A stretch of 64,000 nucleotides of DNA from Craterostigma plantagineum (Eukaryota > Streptophyta > Magnoliopsida > Lamiales > Linderniaceae), in contig JAPQWV010000753.1 in NCBI GenBank assembly GCA_027422505.1, positions 177,001 through 241,000 on the forward strand, written 5' to 3'. Both the position numbers and the translations under genes were made by a program. Of the stretch, positions 1-11,361 are shown piece after piece (the first letter of the stretch is position 1; every line of letters starts with the position of its first letter). The notes below the pieces were generated by a model. It was not told where the DNA came from. It was given only the letters and a program-made list of their open reading frames with translations, and did not search any database.

Positions 1-61
1 TAACCAAAATATAAAAACATTCGTCTGAAGATACTATAAATTATTTGGGAGAAAATCAATA

Positions 62-304
62 CTCCATCCGTCCCGCTAATTTTATCACATTTTTCCATTT
101 CGGGCGTCCCAATAATTTTATCACATTTCCTTATTTAGCAAAAAAACTATCGCAAACAATCAATATAATAATATTAAATATTCTTAAAAGACGTGTCGAA
201 ATATACACTTTTTTACCTTTTCAGTGTACTATATTATTACAATAATACTATCTTAATTTGCGTGCACACCAATATATGTGATAAAGATAACTGAACGCAG
301 GGAG
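62..304. mobile_element. Stowaway-like MITE (243 bp)
   Basis: Terminal inverted repeats are seen directly: the left end reads CTCCATCCGTCCC and the right end ends in ACGCAGGGAG, the usual CTCCCTCCGT-type terminus of plant Stowaway (Tc1/mariner) MITEs. It is flanked by the dinucleotide TA at 60-61 and 305-306, the expected target duplication. The inside is AT-rich with repeats of TTTTATCACATTT near the left end and no coding capacity, so it depends on a transposase in trans. The right TIR has drifted more than the left. Confidence 0.85.
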
Positions 305-439
305 TATTTGATTTGTGAGGAAAACATTCACCTAAAATGGAAAAAAAATATACCAATGAAATTATATTTACTGTGTTGTTTATGTTAAGGGAGAAAAACA
401 ATTGATTTTTTATATTTTTCTATCTTTAATGTAGTATGA

Positions 440-631
440 TAATATTAGTTCGGTTTTTTGGTTTTTCGGTTTTACGTATGATTAATCCGATATCCGAACC
501 ATTTTAATTTGGTTCGGTTCGGTTTTTTACAATTCGGTTCGGTTTTTTTCGGTTCCGGTCTTTTCGGATCGGTTCTTTACGGTTCGGCCGGTTTTTTTCG
601 GTTTTTCGGTTAATTTGAACACCCCTAGTAT
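440..631. repeat. GGTTCGGTT-type low-complexity repeat ending in a hAT-like terminus
   Basis: Many degenerate copies of GGTTCGG/TTTTTCGG fill this stretch, and it ends in TTTGAACACCCCTAG, the usual end of plant hAT MITEs with satellite-like arms. A matching left end (TAGGGGTGTTCAA) is not visible, so the left side appears truncated and no target duplication can be assigned. Confidence 0.5.
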
Positions 632-651
632 AGACGCTATAAGTAGCAGAT

Positions 652-1053
652 CTGGAGGAAGGTCAAAATTCAGGTCTGATAATGAGTGGATCTTAAATTC
701 GGGTTGTTCTTACCACATAAGTCGGAGTCGAGATGGTTTTTCTACATATGAAACATTATGGTGTATATGTCTTGATGGGAAATGATGTTCCGTGTAAAGT
801 TGTTGGTAAAGGCACAGTTCAGATCAAGATGTTCGACGGAATCATCAGAACACTCACAGAAGTCAGACATGTTCCAGATATGAAGAGAAATCTTATCTCT
901 TTAGCCACACGTGAATATCAAGGGTGCAGGTTCTCAGGTGAACGTGGATTTTTTAAAATTGCAAGAGGTGCCCTTGCCGTAATGAAAGCATGCAGGTCTG
1001 GAAGTTTATATATTTTGCAGGGAATTGATGTTACAGGTTTCGCTGCAGTTTAG
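652..1053 (+). pseudogene. copia-1 protease remnant and GAG-pre-integrase domain
   Basis: This is the start of a decayed Ty1/copia polyprotein on the + strand. A protease-type motif EWILNSGCSYHI is read around 680-716, with Asn where the catalytic Asp of D-S-G should be. The open frame at 733-1053 (106 codons) continues with typical copia sequence: VLMGNDVPCKVVGKGTV, then VRHVPDMKRNLISL and a GSLYILQG-like segment, which is the GAG-pre-integrase linker. No gag is visible upstream; the copy is truncated at its 5' side next to the TTCGG repeat. The motif loss and short frames mark it as non-functional. Confidence 0.8.
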
Positions 1054-1059
1054 ACATCC

Positions 1060-1900
1060 CCGGAGGTTGATACCACGAGATTATGGCATATGCGACTTGG
1101 ACACATGGGAGAAAAAGCTTGACGATTTTAAGCAAGCGGGACCCACTTTGCGGTCAAAGTACTGGTAAGATAGATTTTTGCAAACACTGTATATTTGGGA
1201 AGTAGAAATGAGTCAGCTTCAATTCGCCAGCTGTCACAGGACGAAAAGTACTTTGGACTACATTCATTATGATGTATGGGGTCCATCTCATGTTCCGTCC
1301 AAAGGTGGTGCAAGATACATGTTGACTTTCATTGACGATTTTTAAAGAAACTATGGGTCTATTTTCTTAAACAGAAGAGTGATGTTTTCCTAACATTTAA
1401 ACAATGAAAAGCTTTGATTGAAAAGCAGACAGGAAAACAGATCAAGCGGTTGTGAACAGATAATGACTTAGAATTTTGCGGAAGCGAGTTCAATGAGTTC
1501 TGCAAAAATGAAGGAATTGCTCGACATTACACTGTTCGAATGACGCCTCAACAAAATGTTGCCGAGTGCATGAACCCAACGCTTCTAGAGAGAGCTCGAT
1601 GATCGATCTCCAACGCTGCTTTGACAAATGTTTTTTGGGCTGAAGCTATCGCCTCAACATGTTATATTGTCAACCGCTCACCGTGTTCAACGATCAATTT
1701 CAAGTCTCCTGAGGAAGTAAGGTCAGAATGAGGTGGAGCTCGAGATCAACAAAGATCTTTCAGATGACCCTGCTACATGAATATTCCATAGCCAGAGATA
1801 GGGAGAGACGAAAGATTCGACTACCACAGAGGTACGTGAATTTAGTTTCGTATGCTTAATTGGTGGCACATGAAACAGGTAGAGGTTACGAACCTTCTAC
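1060..1900 (+). pseudogene. copia-1 integrase remnant
   Basis: Broken frames give the integrase N-terminal motif [12 protein letters not shown] near 1,083, a segment with YDVWGPSHVPSKGGARYMLTF at 1,268-1,330 (first catalytic Asp region), and TPQQN.VAE at 1,540-1,565 (catalytic Glu region). Stops and indels occur throughout, for example a TAA inside FIDDF at about 1,343. In copia elements integrase lies between protease and reverse transcriptase, which matches the order here. Confidence 0.75.
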
Positions 1901-1946
1901 CTATTCGGAGGCAATAAGCGATGCTAATTTTGATAAGTGACTGGTA

Positions 1947-2488
1947 GTGATGAATGAAGAAATTGAGTCTCTGCACAAGAATGGAACTTGGATTCTTGTG
2001 CCGCCGCTGAAGAAAAAGAAAATAGTCGGATGTAAATGGATCTTCAAGAAGAAAGAATGTTTATCTGGTACTGACGATGCAAGGTGTAAGGCCCGATTAG
2101 TCGCGAAAGGGTATAGTCAGGTAAAAGATGTTGATTCTAATGACGTGTTCTCACCTGTTGTTAGACATAGCTCTATTTGTGTATTACTTGCATTCGTTGC
2201 CATGTATGATTTGGAGTTAGAACAACTTGACGTAAAAACGGCGTTCTTACATGGCGATTTAGTTGAACAGATTTATATGAAGCAACCTGAAGGCTTCATA
2301 GTTGAAGGAAAAGAAGACCAAGTTTGTTTGTTGAAGAAATCTTTATACGGATTAAAGCAGTCTCCAAGACAGTGGTATAAACGGTTTGATTCTTCATGTT
2401 GAATCATGGTTTCTCCAGGAGCAAGTATGATAGTTGTGTTTTGTCTGGAACCGAAACCAAAATCATATATGATTTCATCCATATACGA
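1947..2488 (+). pseudogene. copia-1 reverse transcriptase, N-terminal half
   Basis: The frame at 1947-2402 (151 codons) shows the classical copia RVT_2 motifs: [43 protein letters not shown] and [18 protein letters not shown]. The frame breaks just after the last motif; residues typical of the next segment (KYDSC) can still be read to about 2,480. The domain then stops at an inserted LTR-like sequence and resumes at 5,876, where LLYVDDM follows. The gene is therefore split by a nested insertion as well as frameshifted. Confidence 0.88.
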
Positions 2489-2493
2489 GTTCA

Positions 2494-5400
2494 TGCATTA
2501 TATAATGAATTTTATGATATAAACCTAGATGGTAATAATAATTGACAAGAAAGGAAGTACTATGATTGGTGAGAATTACGGTTTTCGATAGATGGAATTA
2601 TGAAAATTAGAAATTCTTGAAAGATTAAATGGAATTTCAAAATAGAGTAAGTTGTGAGTAATGAAATGCGAAATATGAGGGTTTCTTGGGTAGGTTTCGG
2701 AATTAGAAGAAATTGGAAAGGCTAAGTTAAAGAGAAATTTGAAATCCAGATAAAGGATGAATTTCGAAATTGGTAACTCTAGACTTAGAGAATTTCGAAA
2801 GGACCTCAATAGTGGATATCGAATTCTTAATGAAAAGAAATACTTAAATAATATTAAGTTGTGGTCAATACAAAATAAGAAAGGAATTTCAAAATAAGGG
2901 GTGAATTGCAAAAAAATTGATTTTCGCAATGTAAATTACGAGAATTATAATTCTCGGTATCAATTCCATTAACTATAAGTTCTCGAAGTCCCATGGCGAA
3001 AACTTAGTTAGGAGGGAAGAAGGGAACAACAATAAAATAATAGATGTGACATAGAAATTAGATAAGAATAGATAAAGCATATCGATGTCATTTGTATAAG
3101 GTTTCACGCAAACTATAGGATAAAGAAGCAAGAATAATAATTCATATTATTGGGAGAGGAACTCATACAGTGATCAAATCAAGCTAAGGAGGGGTATAAC
3201 TCTTATCCTGACTTTTATGTGTTAATTCATGTTTTAAGTTAGGGTTTGACATGATTAAAGTGTTAGCACGCATGAAATTCATATTTGTTCATGTTATACG
3301 TAAGGTTGATGTTCGATAGAATGATGGAGTTTGAAGTTTATAGGGAGTTCTTGATAAATTATAGTTTGATCGAAATTTTTCAGATTTGCGAAAGAAAAAA
3401 GTGTTTTTGGGTGTACGACTTTCCGTGTTACGATTAATTTTCGTAGGAGATCTTAATGATATGAATTTTGATAAAATTTTGAGTGTGTTGTTGTGAGGAT
3501 TTTAATGATCTTCGAAAGATTAAAGATTTTGATTTCGAAAGATAGGTTTCATAAGAGTTCTAGGATTTTCGAAAGGATTTGCGAAAATGGTTTCGCAAAA
3601 GTCTTTCGAAAATTATTTTTGTAAGAATAAGATTTTCGTAATGTTAAGTTATCAAAATTGAAGGTTTTCGCAATTGTTTACTTTTGAAAGAATATGATTT
3701 TTGAAAGGTTAGTTCTCGCAATTTGAAGATGTTCGAAATGATTAAGTTTTCAGTATTAAAAGTTTTCATAATAGAAAAGGATTTTGAAATTTTCAGTCAA
3801 AATTAGTCAAAGTGGAATTACGAAAAATTCTGATTTTTGAAAAAGTTGGTTTCGAAATGTATGATTTTCGAAAGGCTTAATTTTTATAAGTACTGGTTTT
3901 CGAAAAATTAGATTTCCAAAAGAATTTCTCGAAAGAATTGATTTCGCAAAAAGTTTCGTAAAAACCTTCGAAATACTTTCACAAAATAATTTACGCAGGC
4001 TTGAACAGATTTTCGGAAGGAATTACAAAACAGGAGAAATTTCAAAAGACTTAGAATTTTGAACAAGCTTCCCAAAGATTTTGACTTCGAGAAAGGTTTC
4101 GTAAATATAATGTCGCCAAAGAGCTTCGTGAATTTTAAGTTGCAGGCCAAACCTTTTCGCGGGCCGATTAGCTTTCACGTATTGAGAGATAAAACTCGGG
4201 CCAAAATCAGATTCTCGCGTGCCAAACAGTTTTCGAACTAAGAGAGGAATGGGGCTGCGAATTCCGTTCGCGGGCTAAAGTCAACTTCGCGAATCCTAAA
4301 GGATTTCGCGAAGTGAAAACTTTCACAGATTGAATAAAATTTGACGAATTAAAATGATTGCACGAATTAAAAATTTTGCGATGTATAAAGTTTGCAGGTC
4401 AAAGTCAATGTTCGATACTTAATGGATTTCGAACTTATAATATTTTCAAAAAGCATATTTTCAATCATGAACTTATCAACACTTAGAAAATTGTAAATAT
4501 ATACAGTTTTCATTATCATTTAAGTATAGTTTTCCAGGTAGAGATTCTAAAAAAATTAATTGACCAGTATGAATAGAAGAAGGGTAAAGACGATAAATAA
4601 GAATCTGAATATGCATAATCAAGCATGCATATCACTCATGTATATCGTTATAAGGATTCCATATTAACCAGGCAAAATAATTATATATGTCAGGAATCTG
4701 ATAAGGCAAGGACAAGGTCGAATAAGCGACGGGAAAATAGGCGAAACTTGTGAGTATGATATGCAACATATGTTTAGTTTCTATGTGATTTATATGCCTA
4801 TATATGCTTAAATGTTTTAGCTATATGTATGATTGATAACCAATGTGTCTTATGTGCCTACATGCCCTATATGGATTAACTGATTGATGATTTTATAATA
4901 TACGTGTTAACTGTAAATTGACGTGAATTGTGTGACCGTAACGTTCTCTCATATGAAATATGTATCATATAAGGATAGATGCACGACATTGCATACACGT
5001 AATAAATGAAAGAAGAAACCGTTATGACTGCTACGACTACCGATGTTATGATACGGATCCTACGTCATATATCCCTACAAATCGGGAGATTTTACAGAGT
5101 CCTGTACAGGCAATACGTATCCCTACAGATCGGGGGATTACGGAATCGTTAAAGAGTCTCATGCATGGGCGCCGATTGGGCGTACAACACATTCTAGCTA
5201 GCCTATAACGGGAGTATCAAAATAAATGGCATATAGAAATGCATCGATTTAAGGATGATTTGAATGATGGTTATATGATTTAAGGTATTTACAGTACAAA
5301 ATGATTTTGATCTATGGAACTTATATGATCAATGGTATATAATGGAAGTATTGAATGGCATTTGATCTACGGATCTTATGAACGATGGTTTTATGAACAA

Positions 5401-5875
5401 AGGAATTACGGAATGGGTATATAAAATATTATGATATTTATGAGAAACAGATTTATTTCTTATTACAGTTTTATTTACTATATGTCTACAGATAACATGT
5501 TGCGGTCATACTCTGAATAATTGTTTTACAGTGTTGTAGATATCTAACAGGCTACTTAGAACGCATCCACGATACGAAAGCATGAATTCAAGGTTGGCCG
5601 GCTACACGCTAATCCTACTCCCCATAGTTTATAGTTGCATATAGTTTAAGGAACGCTAGTAACTTGGGTATGATATTAAAATGATTATGTTGCGTACATA
5701 TATGTCCATTATGTGTGGAAGTGAATAGATAGATGTACGCCCCCCATTTATGTTCGAAAGAAATGGTTATGAAAAGAAAAGAAAAGCGAAAAATATTATG
5801 GAAAAGAAAATGATATTGCTGCGCAAATACAAACGGGGCGCTACATGTTTACTTCCGGAAGTTAAATGACAGTTC
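2494..5875. mobile_element. Solo-LTR-like insertion (about 3.4 kb) splitting copia-1 RT
   Basis: The insert begins TGCATTATAT and is bounded by GTTCA at 2,489-2,493 and 5,876-5,880. Removing it joins a codon run reading EFIY to the RT motif LLYVDD (with one stop codon between), which supports these boundaries. An alternative right end is the canonical ...GACA at 5,871, with GTTCG as an imperfect duplication. It contains no domain ORF; its bulk at 2,750-4,440 is dense in TTCGAAA/TTCGCAA/TTCGCGAA words. The layout (AT-rich start, motif array, GC-containing end with CGGGGCGCTACA) resembles the long gypsy LTRs at 42.8-57.6 kb, so a solo LTR is the best reading. Confidence 0.55.
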
Positions 5876-6864
5876 GTTCATTTATTAATTGTTATATGTT
5901 GATGACATGGTCATTGCGGCTAAGAATCTTGCAGAAATTCACCAATTAAAGGCCTTATTGAACGGTGAATTTGAGATGAAAGATTTATGAGTAGCTAAGA
6001 AGATTCTTGGTATGAAGATTATACGTGATAGAGGAGTTGGTAAGCAACACCTGACCCAGGAAAGTTACCTCAAGAAGATTCTGGAGAGATTTGGCATGAT
6101 CGATGCTAAACCAGTCAGCACTCATCTTGCTAGCCATTTAGTGCTATGCCCCTGCTCAGTCACCATCATCAGATGAGGAAGAAGCGTCATGGTACGAGTT
6201 CCCTACTCGAGTGCAGTCGGCAGTATTATGTATGCAATGGTATGTACACGTCCTGATATTTCACAGACTAGTGTTGTTAGCAGGTATATGGCTAACTCAA
6301 AGAAAACAACACTAGCAAGCAGTGAAGTGGATTCCCAGATACTTGAAGGGTACTCTAAGCATTTGTTTGGAATTTGAAAGAAACAGTGATACTCTCAGTC
6401 GCTTTGTCGATTCAGACTACGCAGATGATCTCGATAAACGACGATCTCTTACTGGTTATGTATTCTCTATTGGAGGTTGTGCAGTTAGCTGGAAAGCTAC
6501 TCTACAGCATGTAGTGGCGTTATCTACTATTGAAGTAGAATACATGGCGGTTACTGATGCGATCAAAGAAGCTTTGTGGTTGAAAGGGTTATTCAGCGAA
6601 TTAACTCAAAACCAGAGAGTTATTACTATTTTCTGTGATAGTAAAAGTGCGATTCATTTGACTAAGGATCAGATGTATCACGAATGGACTAAGCATATTA
6701 ATGTCAAGTATCATTTTATTCGTGATATCATTGCAGATAAGAAGGTGTTTATCAAGAAGATTAACACGAAGGATAATCCTACGAATATGTTTACGAAGGC
6801 TCTTCCAGTTACCAAGTTCAAGCAATGCTTGGACATGATTTGTGTTTCAGAAATGGTGAACTAG
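5876..6864 (+). pseudogene. copia-1 RT C-terminal half and RNase H
   Basis: After the nested insert the copia frame resumes with LLYVDDMVIAAKN (near 5,890), then HLTQESYLKKILERFGM and PVSTHLA. The frames at 6189-6377 and 6322-6864 carry SAVGSIMYAMVCTRPDIS and the RNase H region: SRFVDSDYADDLDKRRSLTGYVF, CAVSWKATLQHVVALSTIEVEYMA, FCDSKSAIHLTKD and TKHINVKYHFIRD, ending NMFTKALP. The RNase H acidic residues (DSDYA, E of EVEYMA, D of CDS) are preserved. The protein stops at 6,864. It is separated from the first half by the insertion and by frameshifts. Confidence 0.88.
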
Positions 6865-6941
6865 CCCGTCGGGGCTATGTCTGGAGGGAGACAAAGAATA
6901 AGGTATTACAAAATCAATGTGGATTTGGGACATCACGGTCA

Positions 6942-7100
6942 AGGTGGAGATTTGTTGAATACGGTCAATGTGGTATTACAAAATCAATGTTTAAGAATAG
7001 ACGACGGAAAAAAATATTAACGAATATAAATAATAATTGAAGTAATCATTCTCCACCTTGATTTATGTAATTGATCATCGATTCCTAAATAACGTGTATA
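6942..7100 (+). repeat. copia-1 polypurine tract and start of 3' LTR
   Basis: AAGGTGGAGATT (6,941-6,952) is a typical copia polypurine tract and is followed directly by TGTTGAATACGG at 6,953, a canonical TG LTR start. A 20-bp word (GTATTACAAAATCAATGT) occurs at 6,903 and again at 6,972, on both sides of the tract. The LTR's right end is not identifiable, because no second LTR copy is present in the window. Confidence 0.6.
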
Positions 7101-8690
7101 CGTAAGTATAATCGGTTATAGTTATCGACGAACGCCTAACAACCAATCTCTTTTTAGTTTCTCGATAATAAAGAGACGCTCTATAATTATTTCCCTTATC
7201 GAAAAATAACCTCCGGGACGCCCTGCAAGGTTTAAGATTCCGACAGCATTAAAAATAAAAGAGACCCGATTATAGACTAACTTACTCGGACGACGCTCTC
7301 TTGAGAAACGACAATGGTCTGTTAAAATCAAATCGTGTAAACTATAATATAATTTACACTTACCTAGGGTAGAGAAGTTGAATATTGTTCGCTACTTATT
7401 AGAACATATAAACAATTACGAATTTATTATTCTAATTAGCAATGGGTTCACCTAGATTAATTAAACATTAGCAACTATTTAATCAAACTAAGTTCATCAA
7501 CTAAAATCAATTCAAGCTTAAACGAACACTGATGCGTTCACGAATAAGCATAACAATATCACAATATTCAAAATCAAGGTTTCGATAATACTTCAACTAT
7601 CATAAACTTAGCTACGATTCATAAAGACACATTTATAACTAATCGGCATACTAATAATCTCACGAACGTGCGGAGTCCATTTTCGTCAGCAACACACAAC
7701 ACTACACCGTGATGGTTTTACCTTGCAAACTAGCTTATCCGTGCAGTGCTAATTTGACCTCGTCTTGGCTGGGCAATTCGTCGAACATGTGGTGGACGCT
7801 CGCTTCTGGAAATTCTGTCCACTGCCTCGCTCAATACTCAGGCTTCGACAGCAGCCCAGCTCAACCCGTCGCCCCAGTTGCTCGTCGTTCGCAGCATTCG
7901 CTCGACCACAACCCACACACACGCAGCTCTCACCCCATCAACGCCTTCACTGCTACGCGCCGCTACCCTGCTGCCCACAGATCAGATGCAACCCTCTCTG
8001 TTCTGCCGTGTATGTGCGTGTATGGCCTTTCAAATAGAGAGGTATATTATATTGGTTGATGACTGTGAGTTCTCTTGATCGAAGTTATCCTCTCCCTCCC
8101 CATTTGCACCAACACACGAGAGTCTCTATGTATAGACGATTCTTGCATCAACTATCTTTACATGGCTGCTAAAGACTGCTCGAGGGCTGCTTGGACTGCT
8201 CGAGATGTGCTTGGAGCATTGTGCGTGATGGTGATGCTCTCGTGTGACAAAGTCTTTGCTCCATCTTATCTTCTAACATAATAAAACACTTAATGGGTTG
8301 AGGTGATGTTGGGCTGATGGGCTGGTGGCTTATGGGCCTGTGAGTTGTTGGGCTTTCGAGTTAAGAATAAACCGGCCGAACTCAAATCGCATTCCGGTAG
8401 ATTGCACAACATCGGTGCAAATGGAATATCTTTGTCCTCGGAAGCCGAATTTCGATCCGTGAATTTTGCCACAAACTAGACTCGTTGGCGAACGCAACCA
8501 TATAAATTTCGCAGTGTTGTTCTTCCCGGAGAAAAGCAGTTTATTCATCAAAGTTCACTCCATTTGTCGTCATGAAATTCATAAAAATATATAAATTAAT
8601 TAAGCTTTTAAAAACGTATCAAGACGACTTAATTTAGCCCGCAAACGACTTATTTATCATAAATATAAACATATAAAAATACTCTTATCA
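7101..8690. other. Unassigned non-coding stretch
   Basis: No recognisable protein domain on either strand. 7,100-7,700 is AT-rich; 7,700-8,300 is GC-richer and gives short overlapping frames with no family resemblance. 8,290-8,560 contains runs of TGGGCTGATGGGC type, as in many plant promoters and LTRs. It may be part of the copia-1 3' LTR, or LTR or leader of a lost Athila copy, since an Athila pol fragment begins right after it. Nothing here supports a gene. Confidence 0.4.
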
Positions 8691-8691
8691 A

Positions 8692-9461
8692 CCATCCACG
8701 AGGTATAATTGAAGACGTTTTAGAAGGCTGATAAGTTTATATTCTCTGCACATTTTATAGTGCTTGACATGGAAGAAGACAAGACATACCGATAATCTTG
8801 GGTAGACCTTTCCTAGCAACTGGGAGAGCAGTAATTGATGTTCATGCAGGTGAACTTCGTCTGAGAGTACATGGAGAGGAAGTTATATTTAATGTGTGTA
8901 ATGCCATTAAGTATCCCAATGAAAGCGATAACTGTTTCCGTGTAGAAAATGTAGAAAATCTACTGCCTAAGCATATTACTTGGGAAGATCCATTGAATCC
9001 AGTTTGGTGTGAGACGATATACATGAGATCGATGAACAAGATATTAATGAGTGTGTGAAATGGCTGGACTCGTTCGAACCAAATAGAAGAAAATACTTTG
9101 AAGCTCTCGGAGAAAGCCCTTCACGATCCATATCATCTATTGAGAAGCCACCACTACTTGAACTTAAATCGTTACCATCCCATCTCCGTTATGCATTTTT
9201 TTGGGTAAATCTTCTACTTTACCAGTTATTATCTCATCGTCTCTTAATGATGATGAAGAGGAGAAGCTGCTTCGAGTACTCCGAGAGTTTAAGGCAGCGA
9301 TCGGGTGGACATTAGCTGATATTAAGGGTATCCGCCCATCAATGTGCACACATCATATCTGCTTGGAAAATGACACCAAACCTTCTGTAGAGCCGCAACG
9401 GAGATTAACTCCAACAATGAAGGACGTGATGCGAAAAGAAATCCTAAAATGGCTGGTGTAA
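8692..9461 (+). pseudogene. Athila-1 (Ty3/gypsy) protease region and linker to RT
   Basis: The fragment begins abruptly with PRGIIEDVL (8,697) and continues through FIVLDMEEDKTYR to LGRPFLATGRAVIDVHAGEL (8,798-8,860), the conserved end of the protease of Athila/Tat gypsy elements. It then runs LRVHGEEVIFNV and VENVENLLPKH. The frames at 9055-9315 and 9201-9461 continue with KWLDSFEPNRRKYFEALGE and LRVLREFKAAIGWTLADIKGI...HHICLE, the linker just before RT. Frameshifts separate these pieces. The same protein segments recur on the - strand at 21,481-23,766, showing that both come from one family. Confidence 0.85.
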
Positions 9462-10356
9462 TTTACCCAATTTCAGATAGCTCTTGAGTAAGTCCGATAC
9501 ATGTGGTTCCAAAGAAAGGAGTCACAATTGTAAAAAATGAGAACAACGAACTAATTCCACAGACCGGTTACGGGATGGCGTGTTTGCATCGACTATCGAA
9601 AACTTAATAAAGCCACGTGTAAAGACCATTTTCCATTACATTTTATTGATCAAATGCTAGATCGACTGGCGGGGCACGACTACTACTGCTTTCTAGACGG
9701 ATACTCCGGATACAATAAAATTCCTATAGCACCGGAAGACCAAGAAAAGACCACCTTTACATGCTCGTGCGGTACGTTTGCTTTTCGTAGAATGCCATTT
9801 GGACTATGCAATGCACCGGGTACATTCCAAAGATGTATGATGGCAATTTTTTCGGATATGTTAGAGAAAACAATTGAGGTACTCATGGATGATTTTTCTA
9901 GTGTTGGAAGTTCTTTCGATAATTGCCTAGATAATCTTGTTTTAGTATTGAAATATTATGAAGAAACTAACCTTGTTTTAAACTGGAAGAAATGCCATTT
10001 TATGGTTCGAGGAGGTATTGTCTTAGGTCACAAGATTTCTCGCAAACAAATTGACGGACAAAGATTGAGACAATAGAAAAACTTCCACCACCTTCATCCG
10101 TCAAAGGAATTAGGAGTTTCTTAGGACACCCAGGGTTTTATCGACAATTTATTAAGGACTTCTCCAAGATATCAAAGCCATTATCGAGCCTCTTAATTCA
10201 AGGATCACCCTTTATCTTTGATGGAGCATGTGAGGAGGCGTTCTCTACTATAAAAGAGAAACTAGCGTCGGCACCGATCGTGATTGCTCCGGACTGGGAC
10301 TTACCGTTCGAGTTGATGTGCGGCGCAAGTGATTATGCAGTGGGAGCAGTTCTTGG
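9462..10356 (+). pseudogene. Athila-1 reverse transcriptase and RNase H, truncated
   Basis: The frame at 9654-10076 (140 codons) has the gypsy RT core: YYCFLDGYSGYNKIPIAPED, TTFTCSCGTFAFRRMPFGLC, APGTFQRCMMAIFSD and VLMDDFSSVG, where the catalytic YxDD is changed to LMDD, as is frequent in degraded copies. Upstream, WVSPIHVVPKKGG-type residues are read at 9,485-9,520. RNase H sequence (KFYRQFIKDFSKISKPLSSL, then ASDYAVGAVLG) follows at 10,140-10,356 and is cut off exactly where the LTR of the - strand copia begins. No integrase follows on the far side of that element. Confidence 0.88.
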
Positions 10357-11283
10357 TGTCGGTTACCCGGTGTCTCCCGGAGACGCCACGTCCCCGGGTA
10401 CGGTGCGGACAAAACTTTTCCGGGTTCTCCTATTGCCCTCGTTGCTCGGATCACAACAGTAACACATAGACACGTAATAGGGCGAGTCGAACCAGAAGAG
10501 AATTACCAGTTGAAGTGAGTGGCGGCTCCTTGACCTTGTCTTCAACGCTGCGTCGGTCGTGGTGGATGGCACTAGATCGACACGCCGACCTCGCATTGTA
10601 CCACGAAATCAGTTCTCTAAAGATGGCTAGAGAGAACCGAGCCGTCGCATGGGAGAAACGTGTATGCGTTCGTTGTGTGTTTTGTGCCTTTAGTAATTTC
10701 AAAAATCACTCATATGGAGCACGAAATTTCTCTCTTGAATTATGAAATAGGGTTGCCCTATTTATACTAAGTCAGAATCGAAAATCCCAAGAATATTTCA
10801 AAGATATGATTTTTGATTTTTACTCCTTAAGTGGAGAGATTCTTTTGCTATATTTTTCTCTCTTTTGAATTCCAAATCCAAACTTAAGGAACTTGTTATT
10901 ATTAGAAAACCAACTTAAATACCAAGTCAAACTAAGTATATCTAAATATGAAATAAAACTCAAAACTTAATCCTAGATTAATTTCGAAATTTCTAACTTA
11001 AAACAAATAATATTCCAAATATATTATTTCCATATATTTAATTTTTCGAAATTATTTCCCAAGGTATATTCGAAAATTAGCTTTACCGGATTTGTTCAAC
11101 TCGACACATTTGAATTTGTTCACCTATTGCTTTACCGGATGCTACGTAAAGAACTTATATATCAATAAACGAACAACGCCTAAACACACGAAAAATCATA
11201 TTACATAAGAAGTCGAATGATAAATAAGCTAATACCCTATACAATCTAATCCTCGTATAGCATTCGAGGGCATATTCCTAACA
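10357..11283 (-). repeat. copia-2 3' LTR (927 bp)
   Basis: Read on the - strand, the LTR starts TGTTAGGAATATG at 11,283, right after a polypurine tract (AGTGGGAGAT, - strand, 11,284-11,293), and ends ...GTAACCGACA at 10,357. The outer 180 bp (10,357-10,530) match the fragment at 17,494-17,674 in the same orientation, which identifies the two as LTRs of one element. The insertion point lies within Athila-1 RNase H, right after the residues GAVLG. Confidence 0.85.
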
Positions 11284-11361
11284 ATCTCCCACTTGCAGTC
11301 AATGTCATGCACTGCATTATCTAATACCGATCTTTTCGAGATGTCTAGTCAGCACTGCCTG

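Noticed and set aside
7709..8551. Several overlapping frames of 60-116 codons on both strands
   Set aside because: Mutually overlapping, low-complexity Ser/Arg/Pro composition, no recognisable motif or start context.
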